Positions 49,181 through 59,575 of a stretch of DNA of 64,000 nt are shown here, piece by piece. The stretch is from Metridium senile (taxonomy: Eukaryota; Cnidaria; Anthozoa; Actiniaria; Metridiidae). Made by a program: the position numbers and the translations under genes. The stretch is taken from positions 7,043,462 through 7,107,461 of the forward strand of contig OX459100.1 in NCBI GenBank assembly GCA_949775045.1, in the 5' to 3' direction. The notes under the pieces are model-generated. The model saw only the letters and a list, made by a program, of their open reading frames with translations. It had not been told where the DNA came from and searched no databases. Position 1 is the stretch's first letter, and each line of letters starts with the position of its first letter.

Positions 49181-49318
49181 AATGGAAACTAACGAGTAAA
49201 CTAGTATAGGCTGCATTGGTGCTTGATATAAACAATAGGTCAAATAATAAAATTTGTAGCACCGTAAAAATGTCAACTTTTTTACGGTGTTACAAATTTC
49301 ATTATATTACCTATCGTT
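49181..49318 (+). mobile_element. Foldback MITE, family A, copy 4
   Basis: It starts AAATGGAAACTAACGAG and continues GTAAACTAGTATAGGCTG, with a short stem CACCGTAAAAATGTCAAC/TTTTTTACGGTG. It is more diverged than the other copies. Confidence 0.75.
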
Positions 49319-49769
49319 AATAACGTTTAAGATGATAACAATCATAAAATATTGCAATAAATGATTTTGGTTCAATAAAATGAGGACAATGCTACTGGTG
49401 ATGGTGATGGCGATGGCGACTATGATGTTGTTGCTTGTGGTGTTGATCATGATAATGATAGTGCTTACATTTATGGTGATTCACAGGAAAAAAATATGAA
49501 AAACCAAATCTGTTTTTAGTCGTTTTTTATCTGTTTTTTTCGAAATCCATATAACAAATGTTATCCAAATATGGTTTTTACCTGGTTTTAAAAAGATATC
49601 AATAAATAGCAATACAAAAAACAGTCCTGGTTTTCTGTAAATCCATGCTTAACCTGTTTTGCTTAAAAAACTTACTTGTTTTTAATAAAAACCAAAAATG
49701 GATTTAAAATATTTTTTTCCAGACATGTTTTTTTCAAAATTTCCAGATGTGGATTTTACAAATACCATG

Positions 49770-51160
49770 CCTGGATTGCAAAGAATCCAGTATAACAAAT
49801 AACCAAGACTGGATTACCAGCTAACCAAATCTGGATTGTTTCAAACACCATGCCTGGATTGTAAACAATCCAGTATAACAAATAACCAAGACTGGATTAC
49901 CAGCTAACCAAATCTGGATTGTTTCAAACACCATGCCTGGATTGTAAACAATCCAGTATAACAAATAACCAAGACTGGATTACCAGCTAACCAAATCTGG
50001 ATTGTTTCAAACACCATGCCTGGATTGTAAAGAATCCAGTATAACAAATAACCAAGACTGGATTACCAGGTAACCAAATCTGGATTGTTTCAAACACCAA
50101 GCCTGGATTGTAAACAATCCAGTATAACAAATAACCAAGACTGGATTACCAGCTAACCAAATCTGGATTGTTTCAAACACCATGCCTGGATTGTAAACAA
50201 TCCAGTATAACAAATAACCAAGACTGGATTACCAGCTCACCAAATCTGGATTGTTTCAAACACCATGCCTGGATTGCAAAGAATCCAGTATAACAAATAA
50301 CCAAGACTGGATTACCAGCTAACCAAATCTGGATTGTTTCAAACACCATGCCTGGATTGTAAACAATCCAGTATAACAAATAACCAAGACTGGATTACCA
50401 GCTAACCAAATCTGGATTGTTTCAAACACCATGCCTGGATTGTAAAGAATCCAGTATAACAAATAACCAAGACTGGATTACCAGCTAACCAAATCTGGAT
50501 TGTTTCAAACACCATGCCTGGATTGTAAACAATCCAGTATAACAAATAACCAAGACTGGATTACCAGGTAATCAAATCTGGATTGTTTCAAACACCAAGC
50601 CTGGATTGTAAACAATCCAGTATAACAAATAACCAAGACTGGATTACCAGGTAACCAAATCTGGATTGTTTCAAACACCAAGCCTGGATTGTAAACAATC
50701 CAGTATAACAAATAACCAAGACTGGATTACCAGCTAACCAAATCTGGATTGTTTCAAACACCATGCCTGGATTGTAAACAATCCAGTATAACAAATAACC
50801 AAGACTGGATTACCAGCTAACCAAATCTGGATTGTTTCAAACACCATGCCTGGATTGTAAAGAATCCAGTATAACAAATAACCAAGACTGGATTACCAGC
50901 TAACCAAATCTGGATTGTTTCAAACACCATGCCTGGATTGTAAACAATCCAGTATAACAAATAACCAAGACTGGATTACCAGCTAACCAAATCTGGATTG
51001 TTTCAAACACCATGCCTGGATTGTAAACAATCCAGTATAACAAATAACCAAGACTGGATTACCAGCTAACCAAATCTGGATTGTTTCAAACACCATGCCT
51101 GGATTGTAAACAATCCAGTATAACAAATAACCAAGACTGGATTACCAGCTAACCAAATCC
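49770..51160 (+). repeat. Left subterminal array, 83-bp unit, about 16.7 copies
   Basis: Each unit holds the small palindrome CTGGATTGTAAACAATCCAG and the motif CCAAATCTGGATTG. Copies differ at only a few positions (TAAAC/TAAAG, ATGC/AAGC, AGCT/AGGT), and these variants recur in blocks. The period is not a multiple of three, and the open frames on the minus strand are artefacts. Confidence 0.95.
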
Positions 51161-51164
51161 CTCT

Positions 51165-52610
51165 GAGGCCCCTGAAAAAACGGCATGGCGTGACGATTTT
51201 GAACCCTATAAAGGGATACCACATGAAAAAAAAATTAAAAAAGAAAAAAAATGTACGGATTCCAGTTCCTTTTATGATCCCCTGAACTGAGATAACTAGA
51301 TATAGATACATTTTAGAATGTTTAAAATTAAGTTTAAAACCGTACTGAAAGGTGCAAAATCAATGATATATGCTTGTTTGTAAGTTCGTTAGGCTCGTTT
51401 GTTTTATTTGTTCGTCTGTTTGTTTGTCTATATGTCTATATGTCTGTTTGTTAGTTTGTTGTGCGTGTTTGTTTTATTTTTGATTGTTTTCCTTTTTTTT
51501 CTCTTCAGTCGGTCTGTCTGTTTGCTTCCTTTTATGTTGTTATACGAGTAAATGATTGGGGTTCCTGTCTCAAAAATCATTAGCCAATCAAAGCGGAGAT
51601 ATTGAATCACGTGATTGAAATCAAATTTTGGCGCAGAGCGGCCATTTTAACCGTTTGCCTTGGGGGAATTACAAGTTACTTTTCTGTTAAAAATCATCCG
51701 TTTTTGATGTTTTAGTGTATTGAGCATTGTAGAAATACTTGGGAAATATTGCTTAATGTCCATAGCGGAAGGGAGAGTATGTTTTTGAGTTACAACAGCT
51801 GATTTACAAGACTTTCACAAGACTCGAAAATTTGTCAGCTCGAATCGACAGTTTCAAATCTTTGGTAAGTGTAATTTAGCATTACTTACATAATTATCAG
51901 AGTATTATTGTGTTATTACATTCCATTGACATTATTATGGACATCAGCAGTATTTCAACTGTGTTTTAAAACATTGAAGCACGTACATACAGCCAAATCT
52001 TGCACGTTTGCCTTGCATATTTGAAAATTGCATTATTGCGAAAAATTACTAACTAAAAGCACAGTAAAATAACTCAGTAATTTGCTTCTTTTATTACTTA
52101 GGTTGTACATTATTGGGTCCTTAATAAATCTACGAAAATGAATTGAACAGGAAAAGAGCATCTAAACTTGTAAACAGGCAATCAACGAGAGATAGATAAG
52201 TGATCTTGCATGGATTGATATATGTGCTTTTTCTTTGAAAGCACACACTTTGTAGAGGTTGTGCTAGACTGGTTATTCTATAACTAAGATAATCAATGAG
52301 TTAGACATTGAAAAAGTGATAACTTGATCGAAGAAGTTCATTAGGGGAAAAGGAGAGTCATTTTGGTAGGGAAAAGGCTTCTCAACTTTGGCGCCAAAAT
52401 TTGCTTTATGATCAAAGTAATCTATAATACTACAATTATTATTTGAAATACCTTGACTAAAGGATCTTTAAATTGAAGAAAACCTCTTAATTTGGCCATT
52501 TTGTTACTAAAAGTAGCAAATTAATGACAAAAAGAACAAAAAGAATTTTAAAATTTTGAATTTTGGTGCCAAAATTGTGATCTAAAAATCTCAAAAATTA
52601 AAAACATCTC
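51165..52610. other. Interior of the CACTA-like element, left half
   Basis: 51,370-51,530 is GTTTGTCTGT-rich simple sequence. 51,590-51,864 looks like a promoter and untranslated exon (TTTGGCGCAGAGCGGCCATTTT, then a donor TTTG/GTAAGTG at 51,864), as if a gene start had been retained. No coding frame follows. Confidence 0.4.
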
Positions 52611-52614
52611 AAAG

Positions 52615-53805
52615 TAAAAGTGATTTAGGGCCATATTACAAAGTGAAGTTGCCTTTTTGACCTTTGTCATAGACGCATCTGGCTTTTTTTTTGCTGTAGT
52701 ATGTCACTTTGTTACAAAGCTCTTTCGCTTTTGACGTTTCTTCGTTTGAGCTTTGACATTTTATCTACAGGAGATTTGTCAGTACAATATCAAAGTCAGA
52801 TTCAAAGGCATTTCTTGTGCACTATAGAGAAAGGACTGTTAACTATATACATGTGCTTTGATCAATCAATCCATCACTTTGTGCATGCATATTTACATGA
52901 AATATAACATCCATTCTTGCTGGAAATGTAAATAACTATATAACATAAATATATCTGAGGTTGTTGATTTATTTCAAGCAGTTTCATCTCCACAAGGCAA
53001 CCTATTTAGTCTTAACTTTGATTATTTAAAACAACAATTCTAGTGCAAAAAATACATCCGTGAAATACAAATTATTAAATAGTGTAAAATAGTGCTAATA
53101 AAACAATAGAATTTGCATAAAATTGCACTAACTAGTATTATTAATGTTTCACAGATATACTTTTTGCACTCTATTCAGTTATTAAACCTGACTGATGGTG
53201 ATTTTCAAATATTGCAAAGAATTAAGTTCCTTTCGGATATACAGTTAGCACTCTTTTAGAACAACGCAAAAACAATAGATTCAGTCTGATTTAAAAACTG
53301 GCTAATCATTGTAATCTGTGCCAAATTAAAGTTAAGATGTAAAACAAATCACTTTCTGGAGAGAAAACGCTGGAAACCAATCACTAAACCTTTATCCAAA
53401 AGAGAGGAAATATTTACCTGCAAGAACATCATATTTTAAAACAAAGAAATGAATTATTTTAGAAGCCACTTTTCATGGTATACATGTAAAATGCATACAA
53501 GACAGTGGTGGATTGTTTATAGTTACTAGTCCTTTCTCTATAGTGTGCAAGGAACACCTTTGGATCTGACCTTGACTTATTGTCGCTCTTGGCCACTGTG
53601 AACAAGAGTGGCAATAAAAAAGTCAAAATGAAAAAAGAAAAATGTTCAACAGAAAAACGTCAAAAGCAAAATTGTTCTGTGACAAGTTGCAATGGGGCAA
53701 AGTGTTTTGTGACAAAGTGACAAAATCAATTCTAACTAAAGTCAGATGTGTCAATGACAAAGGTAAAATAGACAACTTTGTAATATGCCCCTAAATCATT
53801 TTTAA
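52615..53805. mobile_element. Large palindrome nested inside the CACTA-like element (~1.19 kb)
   Basis: The arms (about 52,615-52,915 and 53,455-53,805) are inverted and diverged. Landmarks are TGATTTAGGG / CCCCTAAATCA at the tips, CTTTTGACGTTT / AACGTCAAAAG, and ATAGAGAAAGGACTGTTAAC / the complement near 53,535. The loop contains a smaller TA-flanked foldback at about 53,045-53,172 with GAGTGCAAAAA-type ends. Confidence 0.7.
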
Positions 53806-54289
53806 TTTTGGACTTCTTGATTTTTTCACTGAATTTTTAACTCCTGCTCTCAGGCAGCATACAATCAATGCTCCACATAAAACCTCAAAATCAACATTTT
53901 TATTTAAAACGTATAAGTCCAAAACTTCATACTACTTTGCCATCATTTTTGAATTATTTCAATCAGTAAATGCTTTTCTTGACACCACGGGCCATTACTC
54001 AAAAACTAAGCATTTTATCAAAACAGAAGACACAGTTTTAAAGATACATATGTACTGGTTGACATAACTCAAAAATCATGGCAAAGCAGTTTAATAAGAA
54101 CTTTTTGACTTAAATACGTTTTTTATCAACTCGCAAATGAAAGCGTTCAATTTTGGGGTTTTCTTGTAGCACATTAGATATCATTAATCTGAGAAAAGAA
54201 AGGGCCAAACTCTTGCTGAAAAAAACAGCTGAAATATCACTGAATCAATCTCTGGTTTAAAGAGAATTTTAACCTATGATAAGTGTTAG

Positions 54290-54415
54290 TCTACAATTAA
54301 AATCCCTGACCCAGGATGAGTAAATCCTAGGTTAAAAAATGCATTGATCAAATGGGAAACTAACCCTGGATTTACTCATCCTGGGTCAGGGATTTTAATC
54401 AAGTACTAATTGTAG
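54290..54415. repeat. Foldback repeat in the CACTA-like element
   Basis: The arms AAAATCCCTGACCCAGGATG and CATCCTGGGTCAGGGATTTT are nearly perfect over ~45 bases. No coding content. Confidence 0.8.
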
Positions 54416-54734
54416 AGTTTTAGTTATTAAACAAATACATCTATTTAGCTTTGCTATTTCATTACAGTATGGACTGTACATCACAATCTGACAGTTGAGG
54501 TATATAGCTGCAATTTTTTATTAAGAACAATGCTGTCAGTGCCTTGTACAAAGTGTTTCATGGATGTTTAACCAATGCACTCTACATAAAGGTTAAGAAT
54601 AAAGTGACTTATAAATAACATGTGATGCTGAAGTAAATAAATATATAACTGTATGCTTGTTAATGAATGAAGTACAGTAAATTGTATTGGTATATTATTA
54701 AAGGGATTAAGCCACACAATCATATTTATCATGA

Positions 54735-55165
54735 TTTCCATAGCAGAAACCAGACCTGTTCAGTGTGAAAATCCAGATTTGTTTTGTTGCATTTCCATAC
54801 CAGGTTTCCAAGGAAACCAGACCTGTTTAGTGTGAAAATCCAGATTTGTTTTATTGCATTTCCATATCAGGTTTCAAAGGAAACCAGACTTGTTTAGTGT
54901 GAAAATCCAGATTTGTTTTGTTGCATTTCCATACCAGGTTTCCAAGGAAACCAGACTTGTTTAGTGTGAAAATCCAGATTTGTTTTGTTGCATTTCCATA
55001 CCAGGTTTCCAAGGAAACCAGACTTGTTTAGTGTGAAAATCCAGACTTGTTTAGTGTGAAAATCCAGATTTGTTTTGTTGCATTTCCATACCAGGTTTCC
55101 AAGGAAACCAGACTTGTTTAGTGTGAAAATCCAGATTTGTTTTGTTGCATTTCCATACCAGGATT
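54735..55165 (+). repeat. Right subterminal array, 67-bp unit, about 6.5 copies
   Basis: The unit contains CCAGACTTGTTTAGTGTG, AATCCAGATTTG and CCATACCAGG. One copy near 55,020-55,060 carries a partial internal duplication (TTTAGTGTGAAAATCCAGA twice). Confidence 0.93.
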
Positions 55166-55367
55166 GTCAAAAGACAGACCTGGTTGTCAATAAATCCCAT
55201 GTTTATTCCAGCTTTGGTTTTGTGAAAAACCGAACCTGGTTTCAAATGAATATCCAGATCTGGTTTTACTGCAATTTAACCAGATCTGGATATTTTTTAA
55301 AAACCAGAGTAAATCCAGGTAAAAACCAGTTAAAAACCTGGCTGGTTTTTGATGATTTTTTCCTGTG

Positions 55368-55620
55368 ATTGTGATGTTGAAAGTGGTGATGATGGTGACT
55401 GTGGTGTTGTTCCTAGTGGTGACAGTGATGATTGTGGTGTTGATAATAATAGTGCTTACATTTACGATGATTGATGTTGAAGGTGATGATGATGGCGACT
55501 GTGGTATTGTTCCTAGTGGTGAAAGTGATGATTGTGGTGTTGATAATGATAGTGCTTACATTTATGGTGATTGTGATGTTGAAAGTGATGATGGTGTTGA
55601 TGATTTTGATTATGATAACA
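55368..55620 (+). repeat. GAT-rich ~104-bp tandem units flanking the CACTA-like element
   Basis: Two and a half units of GGTGTTGTTCCTAGTGGTGA and AGTGCTTACATTTA type. The same unit is found left of the element at 49,385-49,481, so the element inserted inside this array. Confidence 0.85.
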
Positions 55621-55774
55621 GTGCATAAATTGTTTATACAAATATTATGATAAATAATATATAATGAAGTTGCATTGATAAAAGTTGAAAGTTGTTAAAC
55701 ATATTTCAATGTTAAGCACAAAGTTGCTTATGACCAATAATGTTAAAACATTGATCTGCTGCTGAAGAAAAAAT

Positions 55775-56530
55775 AGACAACTCTCAAGAAATAAGAAGTT
55801 ATTTTTGAGAAGATATCAAGAACATTGTCAGCAAATTTTGAGTGAAGAAAACAAAGAAGGGCAAAAATAGTTCTTTTCAAGAAGATGTCAAGAAATATTA
55901 TCAGCAAATTTTGAGTGTGAAGAAAACAAACAAGGGCAAAAACAGTTCTTTTCAAGAAGATATCAACAATATTATCAACAAATTTTTGAGTGAAGAAAAC
56001 AAAAAAGGGCAAAAACAGTTATTTTCAAGAAGATATCAAGAATATTATCAACAAATTTTGAATGAAGAAAACAAAGAAGGGCAAAAACAGTTCTTTTCAA
56101 AAAGATATCAAGAATATTATCAACAAATTTTGAATGAAGAAAACAAAGAAGGGCAAAAACAGTTCAATTCAAGAAGATATCAAGAATATTATCAACAAGT
56201 TTTGAATGAAGAAAACAAAGAAGGGCAAAAACAGTTCTTTTCAAAAAGATATCAAGAATATTATCAACAAATTTTGAATGAAGAAAACAAAGAAGGGCAA
56301 AAACAGTTATTTTCAAAAAGATATCAAGAATATTATCAACAAATTTTGAATGAAGAAAACAGAAGGGCAAAAACAGTTATTTTCAAAAAGATATCAAGAA
56401 TATTATCAACAAATTTTGAATGAAGAAAACAAAGAAGGGCAAAAACAGTTCTATTCAAGAAGATATCAAGAATATTATCAACAAATTTTGAGTGAAGAAA
56501 CAAAGAAGGGCAAAAACAGTTATTTTCAAG
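55775..56530 (+). repeat. 72-bp tandem array (about 10.5 units), codon-phased in its middle part
   Basis: The units encode EENKEGQKQFFSKRYQEYYQ plus QILN when read in one frame. The frame is kept for about 190 residues (55,842-56,423) but has no ATG; in the first units and after 56,490, indels and a TAG break it. Substitutions (K/R, F/L/N, E/K) are a mixture, and no splice context was found. It may be a decayed coding minisatellite or only a non-coding array whose period happens to be divisible by three. Confidence 0.75.
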
Positions 56531-56534
56531 AGAA

Positions 56535-58730
56535 TAATAAAATATCACTCTTTTTGAGTAAACAAAAAAAAGTTTGAAAGAAAGAACAAAATCTATCACT
56601 TTCCAAGAGAGAAACTGGGAAATCTGATGAACAGCATGCTCTTTTGAAGACAAGAAAATATCTTTTGTAAGAAAGAAAGACAATCTTTGGGAATGAACAA
56701 AAAATACTTTGTAACCTTGATCTCAAACATCTAAAACTGTAAAGAATATTATCTTTCTTCACCATCCTGTAAATAGAAAATTGGTGAATCTTGACTTCTG
56801 AATGTCCTCCTCTTACACTTTTCAGTCTTTTCCAAGCCCAGTTTATCTGTCAATTCTAACTACTGAACACAAAACAAGGACCTTTGCCTTTTTTGGGAAT
56901 CATATTATTAGTCATAACACATAGTTCTCTGAAGGTAGTGGACTGAAGGTAGTGGCTGCTAAGTGTTCCCATGGAACAGAGGGTAGTTCAGTGTGTGTCA
57001 TTAGCTCTGGTTTGTGTGGTTGGCCAACCACAAGAAAATATCTTCTTCAGAACAATTCTGGTCAAACAAGATGATTTTTGTCAAAGATTTTCAGAAACAT
57101 TGAATTTAAGAATCCTAAGCTTAAAAACTTTGCTTCTCTATACACCAGCAAGATTTTTTGCCAAAAATAAATTTCAAATGTAAGGAACACGCTTTGAAGG
57201 TGAATTGACATTTAACATTGTTCAGCAACATTTCTATTTTAACACAACACTTTAAACTGTTGGAGCTTTGCATACTAACAAGAAGAAGGGAAATGAGAAT
57301 CCTTGGGCATAACCTATGAATATCAAAAAGCAGCTAATTAAACATCTTTTATTGGAAAAGATAGTGATATTTGTGGCTACTGTCACTAAAGTTAAATAGC
57401 CACTATTGCTACCACCTAGAATGGGTGAAAAATAACCATCCTTTGCCTCTGAGATCGGTTTGTTTTGCAATTTGGTCATTCATCTCGAGAAGTTTGTAAA
57501 TGTTTTTTATTACTGTTTACAGTTTATTGATACAAGCGGTAGCCACATGCAGTCATGGACTGCCTATTTTTGTTCATGGGCAACATCAAAAATCCCATAT
57601 ACAAAAGATAACTCATATAAACCAACAATACACTTGATTTCTAAAATGGAATATTATTTCCTTTGGCTTAGTTGACAACAATATAAGTAAGATTGTTTTG
57701 TTATAGTCCTTGACAGGAAGTGAATCTATATGTCTACCAAGAGTCTACTGACCCTTAAATTAGCAATCACATCTTCCTAAGAAAAGAAAAAGGGACCGAC
57801 TGAGAGTAGTCTCCCTCGCAGCTGTTATATATTAGTGTAAGGTTTCCTGTCCCTGTGAGGGAGACTAGACTAAGAGTTACTTAGAAAAGAAGAGAGGGCT
57901 CTTGAGGACATTCACAACCATTGTGTCTGCATGACAAGAAACGCCTGAATGTTTTTGTTTATATCAGAAAAACTAGAGGGTGAACAAATCTTCAAAGTTT
58001 GCAGCTAGAATCTGAAAAACCAAGACGATGTGACACTTGAAAAAATATGTTTAATACACTGACTGTGATACTAACTCAAAACTAGAGTAATGGCTGACTT
58101 CACAACATGGTCCATTCACTGGGCAAAGCACTCTGGGAATGAATTTTACTTTTTATTATTTTGGCTCATGGAACTTCTATGATGGCCTTATTTTACCAAG
58201 TTTGAAGAGAGAAACATGGAAACATTTTTTCCTGTTAACGCCCTTGAAGGATAGAAGTACTTGCACAGAACATGGTGTAGCAGGAAGATTTTTGTAAAGA
58301 TTGTTTTTGGAAGCTTGGTTTACTGTGAGCGTTAAAAAATAAGGATTTTGTGTGGTTGATTCCATGTCAACCCTTCTTAATACACTATTTTGTACACATT
58401 ACAAAGTAACCATTTCATTATTTGTACACATTGTACACAAAGCATAATACATAGCATGTGACGATAAACAAAAGAAAGTTCAAACATTAGAGAAAGTTAA
58501 AATGAAAGTGAAAGGCACAAGTGGTTTAAATAAATGTAGTTTTTTATTTCTGTGCACAAATGATGATGAGTAATATCTGGCTTTTATAATTACCGTTAGT
58601 CCAAATTAATCCTGTTCATGATATAAAGAACAATTACAAAAAAAGGTTTTTATTTATCTATTATAATATTTGAGTAGGGAGCCTACCGGTATGTGTTAAA
58701 AGAGTTTTTCAATGGGGCCCTACGTAGCGA
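56535..58730. other. Unassigned region between arrays
   Basis: Mixed AT-rich sequence. 57,795-57,880 contains an imperfect inverted pair (AGTCTCCCTC and GAGGGAGACTAGAC). The frames at 56,971-57,183 and 57,460-57,675 look hydrophobic but have no family resemblance or splice support and are not called. Confidence 0.45.
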
Positions 58731-58734
58731 AATA

Positions 58735-58879
58735 GAGTACAAACACTAAAAGTGTGCAACATAAATACCACTAAATACTACTAAATTATGCAAATTCTTT
58801 TGTTCTCTATTATTTAATCAACACCATTTAGTGGTAAATAGTACAAAGTATTGCACATGCACTTTTAGTGTTTGTACTC
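58735..58879. mobile_element. GAGTRC-family MITE, small type, copy 2 (145 bp)
   Basis: The ends are GAGTACAAACACTAAAAGTG, with TA at 58,733-58,734 and 58,880-58,881. Highly similar to 45,651-45,781. Confidence 0.87.
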
Positions 58880-59214
58880 TACTACCGTATAATAGAATAG
58901 AATATAATTTAATTACAATCAACAAAAATCTAAACATGGTATTAAATATTGATAATATTTACAAACAAATAAAAAAATAAATAACTAATATCAATGTAGA
59001 CTAACAAATAAAATTATAAGAAAATGAAAGTTATAGTTATGTAAAGTTTATTCTATTATTTTATTTCAACAATAAGTTGTGTCAACCTAAATAGCAAATG
59101 CTAAAAAGGAAACAATTTATTTATTAAGAATGCCTTTTTTATGTTAATGTATAACTTAAAGAAAAACTTACACCAAAGATTATAAAAGGCTTAAGTATGT
59201 CATTAGTATGTCTT

Positions 59215-59575
59215 TAAGAGTTATTCATTTAGATATTAGTTCTGTTCTTTGAGTTAAAAATATTGAATAGTTTAAGCCAATTTGTTAGATTTAATGTATT
59301 TTTTGTATAGATGAACCATTTATAGTTAACATGTGAAGTAAAACTTCCTTTTAAGAGAGGTCCATTTTTATAGTTTGACTCTTCAACAACTGAACAACAG
59401 TAAACAAGAAACAACTACAAAAATATCTTGTGTACTCACCAATACAACACACATACATTCCTATTTCATAGCTCACTATATTGCTTAACCTCTTGCTTAG
59501 TTGTCTAGGAATTGTCAGTTTGTGAATCTCTTAAACATTGGATGTTTTCTTCTCTTGAATGGTTTGCAAACTTTC
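59215..59575 (-). repeat. Inverted duplicate of 48,095-48,425
   Basis: The similarity covers the last ~15 codons of the minus-strand gene plus about 310 bases of its 3' untranslated region, with several indels. The copies are 11 kb apart in opposite orientation and bracket the whole CACTA-like region. Confidence 0.8.

Larger units (their letters stand above)
49482..55367. mobile_element. CACTA/EnSpm-like transposon with inverted subterminal arrays, non-autonomous (5.9 kb)
   Basis: The ends read CACAGGAAAAAA on the left and TTTTTTCCTGTG on the right, flanked by ATT on both sides. The empty site is visible in the neighbouring tandem unit at ~55,560-55,582, which reads GGTGATTGTGATG without an insert. 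Ends starting CAC, a 3-bp target duplication and long subterminal repeat arrays are the known marks of CACTA/EnSpm elements. The left array (83-bp unit) and right array (67-bp unit) share CAAATCTGGATT in opposite orientation. The interior (51.2-54.7 kb) has no transposase, only nested palindromes and one exon-like donor at 51,865. Confidence 0.78.

Noticed and set aside
49769..51160. Could the 83-bp array with palindromic units be a CRISPR array?
   Set aside because: Eukaryotic context, no unique spacers (the whole unit repeats), and it sits at the end of a transposon.
56971..57183. 70-aa frame with a hydrophobic N-terminus that looks like a signal peptide
   Set aside because: Short, no similarity, no Kozak or splice support, and it lies in repeat-derived DNA.
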